The notes: generated from the sequence alone by a model not told the origin. DNA of 64,000 nucleotides from Clostridium sp. AM58-1XD (GCF_003464085.1 NZ_QSDR01000006.1:1-64000); one strand, 5' to 3'; shown: positions 45,741 to 55,616, counted from the stretch's first letter. Translations and numbers: made by a program.

Positions 45741-47349
45741 TCTTTCCACAGTATTTTTTCAAAGTATTCCGAACCGCTCCGGGGCCGCTTACCATTTCCC
45801 GGAAATACCGTTCTGTCTTTTCTCCAAGCCCCGCCTGATAAATATCCGCTCCAAAGATATCGGACCGGCTCAGCACCTCCTTCAGATCAGTATTCTGCGC
45901 TTCTTCGATCCTGCTGCACATCAGCTGCTTCTTCAGTGGTTCCGCCATCGTATCGGGGCTCAGTTCCATACGCCCGCCCTGATCATCCAGGCCGGTCAGA
46001 TATCTCAGCCATCCGGCTAATACAAGCGGGATATACTGAAGCGATTCGGCACAATACCCTTCTTTTTCCATATACGCTCTTATCGTACCGCCAAAGCGTA
46101 TTCCGATCTTCTGAGATGTGTCGGACGCGATCCTTTGAGGCGTGTCCGGGATATAAGGATTCGGCAGCCGTTCCTCCAAAACCTGACGCAGGAATTCTTC
46201 CGGCTCCAATATACCAGGATTCGTCACAACAGGAAGTCCCTCCTCGTATCCGATCTTTTCAACAAGGACTTTCAGCTGCTCATCCTTCATTTCAGCTGCT
46301 ATGGATTGATATCCTAATATACAGCCGAAAACCGCCAGCGCCGTATGAAGAGGATTCAGGCATGTCATGACCTTCATCATCTCCGTCTTTTTCACAGTTT
46401 CCCTGTCCGTCATGTAAATGCCAGCCTGCTCGAAAGGCGGTCTGCCGTTCGGAAAAGAATCTTCCACCACGAGCAGCTGCGGCCGCTCCGCATTGACAAA
46501 CGGAGCGATGAACGTATGCTTTTCTGTAACCGTAGACTCCATCCCCTCTATACCGTCTTTCTCCAGTATCCTTTTCACCTCCATGGACGGATGGGGGGTA
46601 ATTTTATCGATCATGGTCCACGGAAATGATATCCTGCTCTCATCGGCCAGATCGTCCAGAAATTCTTTATCTGCCAGTTTTCGTTCCACCCATGCCCGCG
46701 CTACAAAAAGCACGGCCTCTTTCAGCTTTTTACCATTTTCCGAACAGTTGTCCATACTGACAACAGCCAGCGGAAAACGGCCGTGAAGGTACCTTTCGTA
46801 TAAAAGAGCCGTAATAACTCCCGGCATGCTGACTGTCTTTGACGGGCCTCTCTCCATATCTTCTTTTACGTTTGGAAGCAGACAGCCGTCCAGCTGTGTC
46901 AATGCGTATCCTTTTTCTGTAACGGTAAAACTGGCCAACTGCAGGGACGGACTGCAAAACACGTCTTTCAGCCGGGAAAATTCCTCCTTTTCCCGGCAGT
47001 TTCCCTTCCATGCTTCCGCGATGCTCCCAATAATTTCCTTCTCAACCGTCCCATCGGCATTTAAAGTAACTTTCAGCGCCAGATTGTCATATGGCCTGTA
47101 AATTCTGTCTATGATCTCGCAGTCGAACACTTCTGCTGCGATAATCCCGCCGGTCTGCGCTCCTTCATTCAGCAGGCGCTGCTGAACTGCAGCCAGAAAT
47201 CCCCGGAATATATTTCCTGCCCCAAAGTGTATCCAAACAGGATGTTCTCTCGTCTCTGCCATGACTGTTTCCACGTCATAATCCGGCAGAATGACACCTG
47301 CAGCGTCCCATGCGTTTTTTTCCGAAAGGCTTTCTCTGTTCATCTTCAT
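45730..47349 (-). CDS. uxuB: Fructuronate (mannonate) reductase, mannitol dehydrogenase family
   Basis: NAD-dependent oxidoreductase of the UxuB/UxaB/MtlD family. 539 residues from ATG 47349. Has the dinucleotide-binding [13 protein letters not shown], the [14 protein letters not shown] motif and [13 protein letters not shown], all typical. With uxuA next door the expected step is fructuronate to mannonate, though tagaturonate reductase cannot be excluded. Confidence 0.92.
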   Translation of the reverse strand: MKMNRESLSEKNAWDAAGVILPDYDVETVMAETREHPVWIHFGAGNIFRGFLAAVQQRLLNEGAQTGGIIAAEVFDCEIIDRIYRPYDNLALKVTLNADGTVEKEIIGSIAEAWKGNCREKEEFSRLKDVFCSPSLQLASFTVTEKGYALTQLDGCLLPNVKEDMERGPSKTVSMPGVITALLYERYLHGRFPLAVVSMDNCSENGKKLKEAVLFVARAWVERKLADKEFLDDLADESRISFPWTMIDKITPHPSMEVKRILEKDGIEGMESTVTEKHTFIAPFVNAERPQLLVVEDSFPNGRPPFEQAGIYMTDRETVKKTEMMKVMTCLNPLHTALAVFGCILGYQSIAAEMKDEQLKVLVEKIGYEEGLPVVTNPGILEPEEFLRQVLEERLPNPYIPDTPQRIASDTSQKIGIRFGGTIRAYMEKEGYCAESLQYIPLVLAGWLRYLTGLDDQGGRMELSPDTMAEPLKKQLMCSRIEEAQNTDLKEVLSRSDIFGADIYQAGLGEKTERYFREMVSGPGAVRNTLKKYCGKNEF

Positions 47350-47389
47350 TTCATCATCCCCTGCTTTTGAATCGCTTCCCATAATCCAT

Positions 47390-48418
47390 TCAGATATGCC
47401 GCGCCCAGTGCTCTGTCATACAGACCGTATCCCGCATCGCCACTTCTCCCCAGATCGCTCTTCCGTGATCCGGACGGATGATTCCGTCAAATCCGGTTTC
47501 ATGCAGCGCTTTCATAATCGCAAAAATATCCAGGCTTCCGTCAGATGACAGGTGCGCCGCTTCTTCAAAATCACCTGGTTCATTGTATTTCAGATTTCTG
47601 ATGTGGGCAAAAGGAATCCTTCCCTTCAAATCCCAGATCGTCTGTACGATATCATTCTCCGGATTCGATCCGAGTGATCCCGTACAGAGTGTCACTCCGT
47701 TAAATGGAGCGTCCACCGCCTTCATCAGCTTCATCAGCTTTTCTCTCGATGTGATGATCCTGGAAAGGCCGAAAACAGGCCATGCGGGATCGTCAGGATG
47801 AATCGCCATACGGATATCATATTTTTCACAGACAGGCCGTATGGCCTTTAAAAAATAGACGAGGTTCTCAAACAGTTTCTCTTCGTCCACGCCGCGGTAC
47901 AGCTCAAACAGCTCCTGAATCTTCGCCATTCGTTCCGGCTCCCATCCCGGAAGCACGAAGCCATTGGATTTCTCATCAACGGAAGAAAACATGTTTTCAG
48001 GATCAATTCCGTCGATCATTTTCTGATTATAGGCCAGTACCGTCGACCCATCCCGGCGGACTCTTGCCAGATCGGAGCGCGTCCAGTCGAACACGGGCAT
48101 AAAGTTATAGCACACCATATGGATTCCGGCCTGTCCCAGGTGGTCCAGTGTTGCAATATAATTGTCAATACATCTGTCCCTGTCCCGATTTCCGGCCTTG
48201 ATGGAATCATGGATGTTTACGCTCTCTATACCTGACAATTCCAGTCCGGCAGCTTCGATTTCTTCCTTTAATTTCCGTATGTTTTCCAGCGGCCACACTT
48301 CCCCTGCCGGAATGTTGTAAAGGGTGGAGATGACGCCATTGACTCCCGGAATCTGCCTGATCTGCTCCAGGGCAACGGAATCGTATCCTTTTCCAAACCA
48401 TCGCAATGTCATTTTCAT
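47390..48418 (-). CDS. uxuA: Mannonate dehydratase
   Basis: Converts mannonate to 2-keto-3-deoxygluconate. 342 residues from ATG 48418 ([15 protein letters not shown]); the open frame extends 62 codons upstream but that part overlaps the deacetylase gene. Typical UxuA motifs: [26 protein letters not shown] and IIRPDHGR. Its start overlaps the previous stop (ATGA). Confidence 0.95.
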   Translation of the reverse strand: MKMTLRWFGKGYDSVALEQIRQIPGVNGVISTLYNIPAGEVWPLENIRKLKEEIEAAGLELSGIESVNIHDSIKAGNRDRDRCIDNYIATLDHLGQAGIHMVCYNFMPVFDWTRSDLARVRRDGSTVLAYNQKMIDGIDPENMFSSVDEKSNGFVLPGWEPERMAKIQELFELYRGVDEEKLFENLVYFLKAIRPVCEKYDIRMAIHPDDPAWPVFGLSRIITSREKLMKLMKAVDAPFNGVTLCTGSLGSNPENDIVQTIWDLKGRIPFAHIRNLKYNEPGDFEEAAHLSSDGSLDIFAIMKALHETGFDGIIRPDHGRAIWGEVAMRDTVCMTEHWARHI

Positions 48419-49178
48419 AAAATATCGTCCTGCCTCCCTGCTTCCATTAATGGCAAATGCATGCCGACATACGGCACATACTTTACAAATGCCTCTGCAT
48501 ATTTGATATTTCCTCGTCCTCTGGCCCAGTCTGAAGCCTGTATGCCCCTCGTTTCCGCTGTTCTCGTGTAAAATCCTTCCAGCTGCGGCTGCGCCCGAAA
48601 GCACCTCACCGCCTCCATCTTCTTCTCAAACACGCTGTCTATATCGATATAGGTGTCCATTTTAAACTGGCTGAACTCGGAATGGGGCACGGTTGTTTCA
48701 AAGAAAAAGAGATCAGGAATGACATGGGACGCGCGCCTGGTACGGCTCCTGTCATTCCCGCCGCGTTGACCGCCGAGATGACCGCTTTTCCTGTCACTTC
48801 ATGATCCAGATTGACCGGATCACAGATCCAGTGTGTCAGGATGACAGAAGGACGGTAATCCAATATCTTTTTCGTCAGGCTTCGGATTTCTTTCTCATGC
48901 ATTTCCAAAGGATAATCCCCATAATCGCAGAATTCGATGCTCTTTATCCCCAAACTTGCCGCCGCACATTCCGCCTCCTGCTTCCTGCAGACTTTACACG
49001 CTTCAAAGGAGCTGTCAGGATTGGCTTTCCAGTATGCACCGGATTCCCCATGCTCACCGAATGTGAGGGCCAGGACATACGCTTCCCAGCCCTCTTCGAT
49101 CATCCTCCTGATGGTTCCTCCCGCTCTGGTGCACCAGTCGGCAGCATGTGCGCTTACCACCATCATTTTCTTATTCAT
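48415..49178 (-). CDS. PIG-L family deacetylase (frameshifted)
   Basis: Zinc-dependent deacetylase of the LmbE/PIG-L family. N-fragment (48639-49178) begins MMVVSAHAADWCTRAGGTI, the AHPDD-type metal motif with AHAAD and Asp variants, and has THWICDPVNLDHE. C-fragment (48415-48690) resumes at PHSEFSQFKMDTYIDID. One restored C at about 48727 (CGTCCCATG to CGTCCCCATG) gives 254 residues. A deacetylase in a hexuronate operon suggests an N-acetylated or otherwise acylated substrate. The break is probably a sequencing indel. Confidence 0.85.
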
Positions 49179-49187
49179 TTCATCTCC

Positions 49188-49895
49188 TTATGGGCGGTAT
49201 CCCATTTTCTCAAGCTGGTCAATGATATTATGCCGCCCGGCACTTCTTCCTGCACCCATGGAAATAAATCCCGCCGCATCATCGAGTGAAGCGATTCCGC
49301 CGCTGGCCTTTACCTTGATTTTATCGCCATAGCGGCTGAGCAGAAGTCCCACATCGTGTACGGTTGCCCTTCCAGGCCCAAAGCCGGTACACGTTTTAAC
49401 AAAAGCAGCTCCTGCCGAGACTGCAATCTGCCCCGCTTTGAGCTTCTGTTCATCGTCCAGATATCCGGTCTCGATAATAAGTTTTACCGTTACGCCGTAT
49501 CCCGCCGCCAGTTCCACCATCTGCCGCAGCTCTTCCTCTACATAGGAATAGTCCTTGCTAAAGAAGCGGTGGAGGTTCATAACCATGTCTACCTCTTTTA
49601 CTCCTTCATTCAAAGCAATTTCTGCTTCTGTCAGCTTTGTTTTCGTCATGTGATTCCCCATTGGAAATCCAACTGCAACCTGGGAATGTACGGCAGAACC
49701 TTCCAGGCGCTTAGCCACTTCTTTTACACAGGAAGGGAAGACAGCAACAGCTGCAAAACCATACTGCAGCGCTTCTTCACATGTACGGACCACGAGTTCA
49801 TCCGTACAGTTTGGTACTAAAGCATTTGAATAATCAATTTTGGAAATCACCTCTTTAACGAGTTTCTCATCTTCCGGAAGTTTCAGATATTTCAA
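49188..49895 (-). CDS. deoC: Deoxyribose-phosphate aldolase
   Basis: Class I aldolase cleaving 2-deoxyribose-5-phosphate. 235 residues from TTG 49895, chosen because AAGGAGG lies 10 bases upstream and the codon overlaps the previous stop (TTGA). It has FVKTCTGFGPGRATVHD with the Schiff-base Lys and KVKASGGIASLDDA. Because it lies in a sugar-acid operon, a non-nucleoside deoxysugar phosphate may be the real substrate. Confidence 0.9.
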   Translation of the reverse strand: MKYLKLPEDEKLVKEVISKIDYSNALVPNCTDELVVRTCEEALQYGFAAVAVFPSCVKEVAKRLEGSAVHSQVAVGFPMGNHMTKTKLTEAEIALNEGVKEVDMVMNLHRFFSKDYSYVEEELRQMVELAAGYGVTVKLIIETGYLDDEQKLKAGQIAVSAGAAFVKTCTGFGPGRATVHDVGLLLSRYGDKIKVKASGGIASLDDAAGFISMGAGRSAGRHNIIDQLEKMGYRP

Positions 49896-50578
49896 GCGAA
49901 TCCAGCCTCCTTTTGGATTTCTTCCATTTCCTTCTGATATCTGACGCATGCGTTTTCCAGTCCGTCTGGCTGGTGAAAGACCGTATAAATGCCAGAAATC
50001 AGGATTTCTGCTCCGCGTTTCATACACTCTCTGGAATGATGAACGTCGATACCTCCGTCAATCGATATCAGAAAATCAGTATTTGTCTTTTCTTTCAGCT
50101 GCTGCAGCTGTTCCAGCCGTCCTATCGCATCCGGCATAAATTTCTGACCTGCAAAACCAGGTTCTACCGTCATCAGCACCACATAATCCGCGAAGCTCAC
50201 GAGCGGTTCCGCCATGCTCACAGGCTGCGACGGGTTCAGTACGAATCCCGCCTTCATGCCTGACTGACGGATTCTCTCCAGCAGCCTTCTCGAAAAGCGC
50301 GTGCTGTCAATGTGAAAGCTGAGATAATCCGCCCCGTCCTCTTTCATCCTGTCCACATAATCCTCAGGGTTGGTAACCATCAGGTGCACATCGGTTATAA
50401 TATCAGGATACCTTGTCTTTATGGTTTTGACAATTGAAAGCGGAAAAAATATATTCGGCACGTAATGTCCATCCATAATGTCAATATGGACAAAACGTAC
50501 TCCTCCTTTTATCATTGCGTCCATTTCTTCTGCCATCGTAAACAGATTGCAGTTTGCCAGTGATGGGGCATTAATCAT
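49892..50578 (-). CDS. Ribulose-phosphate 3-epimerase family protein
   Basis: 228-residue TIM barrel of the Rpe family. It has FVHIDIMDGHYVPNI and DVHLMVTNPEDYV with the metal-binding His/Asp, VEPGFAGQKFMPD and SIDGGI, so it is a probable active epimerase. As housekeeping Rpe is usually encoded elsewhere, a hexulose- or pentulose-phosphate epimerase specific to this pathway (for example allulose-6-phosphate type) is plausible. Confidence 0.85.
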   Translation of the reverse strand: MINAPSLANCNLFTMAEEMDAMIKGGVRFVHIDIMDGHYVPNIFFPLSIVKTIKTRYPDIITDVHLMVTNPEDYVDRMKEDGADYLSFHIDSTRFSRRLLERIRQSGMKAGFVLNPSQPVSMAEPLVSFADYVVLMTVEPGFAGQKFMPDAIGRLEQLQQLKEKTNTDFLISIDGGIDVHHSRECMKRGAEILISGIYTVFHQPDGLENACVRYQKEMEEIQKEAGFA

Positions 50579-51371
50579 GGGCTTTCTCTCCCCTCAGGTT
50601 ATACTTTCTAAACGTCTCTACGGCCTTCGACGCCATTTTCGACAAATCTACGGCGTCAGACATCATAATAATCATGTTATACCCCCTGTCATACAGTTCC
50701 TGGGCTTTATCCGCGTCATTTGCCACCGTTGCAAGGAACTTGTCCGAAGGTATTACCATGTCTTCTATCCTTTTAATTTCCCGTTTAAACGCCTCGTTTT
50801 CGAACTGGCCACTGATTCCCATGGCAGTGGACAGGTCCATGGGGCCGATGAAAATTCCGTCCAGTTCACTGATTTTCATAATCTCTTCCAGATTATCGAT
50901 TCCTTCCGGGGTCTCTATGGCAATCATCACCACATTTTCCTCATTGGCACGCTGCATATACTGCCCCCTGTTCATACCATATCCGCATGCTCTGGGGCTC
51001 CCGGCGATTCCTCTTATACCCTCCGGCGGATATTTGCAGCGCCGCACCGCTTCCCTCGCTTCTTCTGCCGTCGTCACATACGGAACAGAGATCCCCATAA
51101 CCCCACAGTCGTATAACTTTTTTAATGCAATCAGATCATTCCAGGGAGCTCTCGCAAATGGAATCGTTTCCGTCCCCTTCATGGCCTGACACATGCTCAG
51201 CACCGTCTGATAATCGACCGGGGAATGCTCTGCGTCTATTACGAGTGCGTCAAAGCCTGCGTTCGCCATGATCTCTGCGGAAACATTGCTCGCCATATGA
51301 AGCCATGCAGCAGAGACTCTTCCTTTATTTTTCAAAATGTGCTTTACCCTGTTATAATATAGTTCTCCCAT
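50571..51371 (-). CDS. HpcH/HpaI-family aldolase
   Basis: 266-residue class II aldolase. Conserved DAEHSPVD, an Arg in FARAPWND, metal-binding Glu in AIETPEGIDN and Asp in GPMDLSTAMG are all present, so it should be active toward 2-keto-3-deoxy sugar acids, giving pyruvate or an analogue plus an aldehyde. Second of three such paralogues in the window. Confidence 0.9.
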   Translation of the reverse strand: MGELYYNRVKHILKNKGRVSAAWLHMASNVSAEIMANAGFDALVIDAEHSPVDYQTVLSMCQAMKGTETIPFARAPWNDLIALKKLYDCGVMGISVPYVTTAEEAREAVRRCKYPPEGIRGIAGSPRACGYGMNRGQYMQRANEENVVMIAIETPEGIDNLEEIMKISELDGIFIGPMDLSTAMGISGQFENEAFKREIKRIEDMVIPSDKFLATVANDADKAQELYDRGYNMIIMMSDAVDLSKMASKAVETFRKYNLRGEKAHD

Positions 51372-51381
51372 ATGCTTCCCT

Positions 51382-52335
51382 TCATATCTCCAGAAATTCT
51401 TTATTTTTTCCAGCCTCGTATTCCTTATAGAGTGCCGTTTCTCTGATCCTCCGGATCAGTTCCTCATCCTCTTTTGTATACGCTTTATCAAATGCTTCCG
51501 CAGCGCTTCTAAGGTGATGCGGCTTCCCTGTTCCATAGATTACCATATCCACGCCGTCCCGTGACAGAGACCATCTGAGCGCCGCGTCCGCCAGCGCCGG
51601 TACATTTTCGATCCCGGCCTCTTTCGCCATATGGAACAACTGCCCCTTCATGTAGGCCTCTCTTGTAATCACTCCCATGGTTCTATCTTTTGCCGCCTTC
51701 AGCACCTTTCTCTGCGCCTGGTAATCTGCGAAATTAAAGTTGATATAGATCACGTCAAAGTGGCCGGATTCGATCATCTTCAGGTACGTTTCCTCTCCGG
51801 AGAACGTATCGGCACACGCAAAGCGGATTAATCCTTCCTTCTTTAAAACAGATATGTTATATCCCAGTTTATCGATATATTCCGGATCATGGTCGAATGC
51901 ACATTTCATCGGAGCAATATTAAAGAAATCGATCGTCTCCCGCTGCAAAAGCTTCAGGATTCTCTGCGCCTCGTTTCGCAAAAGGGTAAGGTCCGCCATT
52001 TTCGTATTATTTTCATCATATGTATAGACCATGCCCTCCGGCCGCGTCTGGATATACACTTCGTACGGCGCAGGCATCTGTTTCAGATTCCGTCCCAGCG
52101 CCTCTTTTTCGGAGTCCTGAGTCACGTCAAAGAAATTAATCCCAAGGTCGTAAGCCTCCTTTAAGACCTCCAGGCGTTTTCCCTGACCGAAGCCTTCCAA
52201 TATCTCTCCAGGCGTCGTGCTCTTTTTAAAATCTTCGTTGAATCCCCTAGATTTTCCATTAGGCAGATACTCATGTCCGCCCATTCCCAGAACCGATACG
52301 TTCAGTCCCGTATTTCCCAGTTCAATATATTTCAT
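51382..52335 (-). CDS. Aldo/keto reductase family protein with altered catalytic tetrad
   Basis: 317 residues with the AKR barrel: N-terminal IELGNTGLNVSVLGMGG, C-terminal nucleotide-site region VIYGTGKPHHLRSA. The catalytic tetrad seems lost. After FFD70 the usual TAxxYG is VTQ, deleting the Tyr; the Lys strand reads IQTRPEG (Arg98); and the His strand reads FFNIAPM. It may be a binding or sensory subunit, or may catalyse another reaction. Located between the TRAP genes and the HpcH/HpaI aldolase gene. Confidence 0.78.
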   Translation of the reverse strand: MKYIELGNTGLNVSVLGMGGHEYLPNGKSRGFNEDFKKSTTPGEILEGFGQGKRLEVLKEAYDLGINFFDVTQDSEKEALGRNLKQMPAPYEVYIQTRPEGMVYTYDENNTKMADLTLLRNEAQRILKLLQRETIDFFNIAPMKCAFDHDPEYIDKLGYNISVLKKEGLIRFACADTFSGEETYLKMIESGHFDVIYINFNFADYQAQRKVLKAAKDRTMGVITREAYMKGQLFHMAKEAGIENVPALADAALRWSLSRDGVDMVIYGTGKPHHLRSAAEAFDKAYTKEDEELIRRIRETALYKEYEAGKNKEFLEI

Positions 52336-52427
52336 ATCTATCTCTCCTTTCCGCTGCCATCTCTTTCTTCTAAATCTTACTCTGGCCTGCCATGCCGTAC
52401 CATCTTAAAATCTTACCGGCCCAGTAA

Positions 52428-53711
52428 TCATCCGCCGTACATCAGTCTTGGGGCCCATAAAATCAGGTCCGGGAACAGACACAATAAAATGACCTCTGCT
52501 ATGATCGCAATAAAGAACGGAATGCTCTCTTTCAGATAATCCGGCATAGTACAGCCTAAAACCCCGCAGACCGTATACATGGCCACCCCGACCGGCGGCG
52601 TGAGAATTCCCATTGTTACAACAGTCGATACGAGAATTCCAAAAAATACAGGATCTACGCCGAAGCTCTTCACCATCGGAAGAAGAATGGGGGTCAGAAG
52701 CAGGATAACGACAGAGCCTTCCATAAACATTCCAAAGAGTACCAGGAACAGGACGATAATTGCCATAACTACGAGCGGCTGCGTTGTAATCCCCGTAATA
52801 AAAGTAGTCATTTTCTGCGGTATTTTATCAAAAGGAATTCCATATCCAAAAATACCTGACATGGAAATCATAAACATGATTGCGCCCACATCGACGACAG
52901 CTTCTTTCAGCGTCGCCACAAGCTTCTTAAAATTCAGCTCTTTGTATACAAAAAAACCGACTACCAGCGCATAGACGCAGGCAAACGATCCAACTTCGGA
53001 AGGCGTAAACAGTCCGAACCGGATTCCTACGAGAAGGAGAATCGGAAAAATCAGCGCCCATATGGTTTCTCTCAGGGAGCCAATGATTTCTTTAAAGCTT
53101 GCCCGCTCCTCCCTGGCCGGCTTAAAGCCACGGATACGGGCGGTAATCGCTACGGTAATCATCAGAATTACCATCATAATCAGCCCTGCCACCATTCCTG
53201 CCGCAAACAGGCGTCCGATCGATACCTCTCCTGTCGTTCCATACAGGATCATTCCGACTCCGGGAGGAATCGTACATGTAATCAGCGACGTGTAGCCGAT
53301 GACAGCCCCCGTATAGCCTTTCGGATATCCCTGGCGCTCCATCTCCGGGCCGAGGATACGGCTCTCCATTGCCGCGTCCGCATTGGACGATCCGGAAACG
53401 CCGCCCATAAGAGTGGACAGTACAACACTTACCTGAGCCATGCCGCCTTTCATATGGCCGCACAGGAGCATCGAAAGCTTAATCAGCCTTTCTGTAATTC
53501 CAGATGAATTCATCAGGCTTCCGGCAAATACAAACAGCGGAACCGCAAGCAGCGTAATATTCTGCGTCTGGGAAATCGGCAGCTGGACCGCTGTTGTAAT
53601 CGGCAGCTCCGGATGCTGGAAAAAATATGTAAATCCCGAGATCGCTATGGAAAAGCCAACCGGAACTCCCACGGCCAGCAGGATCACGAATACAATTAAT
53701 ACAACAATCAT
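52428..53711 (-). CDS. dctM: TRAP transporter, large permease subunit
   Basis: 427 residues from ATG 53711, which has GGAGG 6 bases upstream; the open frame upstream runs through a hairpin and is not coding. About 12 hydrophobic helices, LMGGVSGSSNADAAMESRILGPEM and TCTIPPGVGMILYG typical of DctM. Performs ion-coupled uptake with DctQ and DctP. Last of the three transporter genes, 92 bases before the aldo/keto reductase gene. Confidence 0.94.
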   Translation of the reverse strand: MIVVLIVFVILLAVGVPVGFSIAISGFTYFFQHPELPITTAVQLPISQTQNITLLAVPLFVFAGSLMNSSGITERLIKLSMLLCGHMKGGMAQVSVVLSTLMGGVSGSSNADAAMESRILGPEMERQGYPKGYTGAVIGYTSLITCTIPPGVGMILYGTTGEVSIGRLFAAGMVAGLIMMVILMITVAITARIRGFKPAREERASFKEIIGSLRETIWALIFPILLLVGIRFGLFTPSEVGSFACVYALVVGFFVYKELNFKKLVATLKEAVVDVGAIMFMISMSGIFGYGIPFDKIPQKMTTFITGITTQPLVVMAIIVLFLVLFGMFMEGSVVILLLTPILLPMVKSFGVDPVFFGILVSTVVTMGILTPPVGVAMYTVCGVLGCTMPDYLKESIPFFIAIIAEVILLCLFPDLILWAPRLMYGG

Positions 53712-53726
53712 AAAAAGCCTCCTTTT

Positions 53727-53779
53727 TAATGAGGGCGCTGCAAAAGTCGAATCCGCATCTTTTTGCAGCGCCCTCATTA
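53727..53779 (-). repeat. Perfect 19-base inverted repeat between dctQ and dctM
   Basis: TAATGAGGGCGCTGCAAAA (53727-53745) and its exact inverse (53761-53779) with a 15-base loop. It sits inside the operon, between dctQ stop and the ribosome site of dctM. The GGCGCTGCAAAA core is shared with the hairpins at 8972, 36971 and 56418. Followed by AAAAAGGAGG, not a T-run, so it may act on mRNA stability or as a partial block. Confidence 0.75.
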
Positions 53780-53796
53780 TTACACAACTTTGTTCT

Positions 53797-54279
53797 CTAC
53801 AAAAATGTCAGCTCATCTTCGCCTCTAATCGTACGGACAATTTTTATAATTGTCGTCACCGTCATGGAAAGGCATGCCACAGGAACGCTGAGCGTAACCC
53901 ATGTATAGCTGAGGAATGGAATTCCCTGAAAAGAACGGTACCACGTCTTTACTGACTGAACAAATCCCAGGTATACCATACTGCACAGGAAGAAAAGGCA
54001 TATCGCATAAATCACGAGTTTCATGAACTTCTTCATATTTTGCGGCAGCTGGTTAAATAGAAGGTCTACGTTAATTAATTTACCCTGACGGAAAGCTAAA
54101 TCAGCCCCTAAAAAAGTACTCCATGTGAAGAGCAGAAGCGCAATGTCAGTTCCCCAGTTGATCGGATGTCCGGCCGCACGCATTACAGCCGCGATAAAAA
54201 TTACTGCAACGCTTGTAACAAGGCAGATGATTGCCACTGCCATCTCTCCTTCACAAAATTTTCTGTACATATTTTTCAC
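53797..54279 (-). CDS. dctQ: TRAP transporter, small permease subunit
   Basis: 160-residue DctQ-type membrane protein with four hydrophobic helices and the motif FLGADLAFRQGKLINVDLLFNQLP. Follows dctP by 11 bases. Confidence 0.92.
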   Translation of the reverse strand: MKNMYRKFCEGEMAVAIICLVTSVAVIFIAAVMRAAGHPINWGTDIALLLFTWSTFLGADLAFRQGKLINVDLLFNQLPQNMKKFMKLVIYAICLFFLCSMVYLGFVQSVKTWYRSFQGIPFLSYTWVTLSVPVACLSMTVTTIIKIVRTIRGEDELTFL

Positions 54280-54290
54280 GTAATCACATC

Positions 54291-55385
54291 CTATTTTTCA
54301 ATTTCTTTGCCGAGTTCCTTATAAATTGCTTCCCTTGCTTCATTCAGATTTAATTTGTCGTAAGCGGCCTGGCTGGATTTCTTAAATGCTTCGATATCCA
54401 TTTCTTCAAACGGAACGTATTCCATGCCGGCGTCGATCATAACCTGCTTATTTGCTTCGGAATCCTTCTCCATCTGCTCGGATACTTCCAGTCCAGCCTT
54501 GTCACATTCTTCTACAAGTATCTTCTGGAACTCTTCCGGAAGGCTGTTATACCAATCGGCGCTGCAAACCATAAAATTCATCTGATAAATGTGCTGGGTT
54601 TCGAGGATATATTTTGCCACTTCCTGAATCTTTAAATTATTCGCTGCGATATACGGAAGTTCACAGCCGTCTACAACCTTTGTCTGAATGCCGTTGTACA
54701 TCTCACCGTATGCAAGAGAAACCGCTTTGCAGCCCAGGGAATCGATGCCTGCGACCCAGATCGGTGCGCCTGCCGTACGAATCTGTACGCCCTTCAGTTC
54801 TTCAGGGCTTGTGCCTTTTTTATTGGAAAAGATATTTCTGAAGCCCTGAACATATGCGAATGAAATAACTTTAATATTGTGTTCGTCCTCCAGTTTCTTT
54901 TCCCATTCCTTGATTGTAGGGGAATCGAGAAGCTGTTTTACTTCATCCATATTATCCAGGCAGTATGGTGCGAGAAGAACGCCGAATTCATTTACATAGT
55001 TGCCGAGTCTGGCCGCATCCGTCTGCCAGCCTACGTTTGTTCCCTGCTTCATCTGCTCCAGAACGTCTTCCTCCACGCCCAGCTGAGAACTGGGGTATAC
55101 TTCAATCTGAAGCTTTCCGCCTGTCTTTTCATTTACTGCTTCCGCCCATTTCAGATATGCCTGATGGAATGGGTCCTGCTCTGTCAGCGTGTGGCCGAAG
55201 TTCAACTTATAAACCTGTCCGTCATCTTTTGCCTCTTCTTTTTTCTCTTCTGGAGCCGCCTCTGCTTTTGCTTCCGTCTTGGCTTCAGGCGCAGCAGCCT
55301 CCTTTTTTCCTCCGCCGCATCCGGCCAGCATTCCTACTGCTACTGCCGCTGCACATACTACTGATAAAACTCGTCTTTTTCTCAT
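54291..55385 (-). CDS. dctP: TRAP transporter, binding lipoprotein
   Basis: 364 residues from ATG 55385 (GGAGGAGC upstream). Lipobox MLAGC near residue 20, a charged Ala/Glu/Lys tether, then a DctP domain beginning LNFGHTLTEQDPFHQAY with GVQIRTAGAPIW containing the carboxylate-binding Arg. Delivers a sugar acid or other carboxylate to DctQM. First gene of the twelve-gene operon. Confidence 0.94.
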   Translation of the reverse strand: MRKRRVLSVVCAAAVAVGMLAGCGGGKKEAAAPEAKTEAKAEAAPEEKKEEAKDDGQVYKLNFGHTLTEQDPFHQAYLKWAEAVNEKTGGKLQIEVYPSSQLGVEEDVLEQMKQGTNVGWQTDAARLGNYVNEFGVLLAPYCLDNMDEVKQLLDSPTIKEWEKKLEDEHNIKVISFAYVQGFRNIFSNKKGTSPEELKGVQIRTAGAPIWVAGIDSLGCKAVSLAYGEMYNGIQTKVVDGCELPYIAANNLKIQEVAKYILETQHIYQMNFMVCSADWYNSLPEEFQKILVEECDKAGLEVSEQMEKDSEANKQVMIDAGMEYVPFEEMDIEAFKKSSQAAYDKLNLNEAREAIYKELGKEIEK

Positions 55386-55443
55386 GTTGCTCCTCCTTTG
55401 TAATTTTGTGTTTTTGGTGTTCCGTTTCATTTAATATGCCTAA

Positions 55444-55472
55444 ATAATACTACAACCATTATTTACAGTCAA
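55444..55472 (-). promoter_or_regulatory. Promoter of the TRAP/hexuronate operon
   Basis: Minus-strand -35 TTGACT (55467-55472), 17-base spacer, -10 TATTAT (55444-55449), about 60 bases before the dctP start codon. Confidence 0.75.
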
Positions 55473-55525
55473 GATTTTTTACAGCATTTTTCGTTCATTT
55501 GTACATTATATTCAATATTTTACCT

Positions 55526-55585
55526 ATATTTTGTGCAATTTTTACCATTCTTTTTCTTCCGTCGCAATATCTATGCACAAAATAT
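55526..55585. promoter_or_regulatory. Paired inverted sites in the dctP-gntR intergenic region
   Basis: ATATTTTGTGCA (55526-55537) and its exact inverse TGCACAAAATAT (55574-55585) are 48 bases apart start to start, between the two divergent promoters. They are candidate operators for the GntR protein encoded at 55702. Confidence 0.5.
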
Positions 55586-55616
55586 GTAATATTAATTTTG
55601 TTTTTCAAGTATTCCA

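Noticed and set aside
45081..46370. 429-codon plus-strand open frame
   Set aside because: Antisense to kdgA and uxuB, rich in Ser, Arg, His and Pro with no recognisable domain; a shadow of the real genes.
48419..48604. Longer uxuA start with a 62-codon N-terminal extension
   Set aside because: The extension overlaps the deacetylase gene in another frame and does not resemble UxuA; ATG 48418 begins the family sequence.
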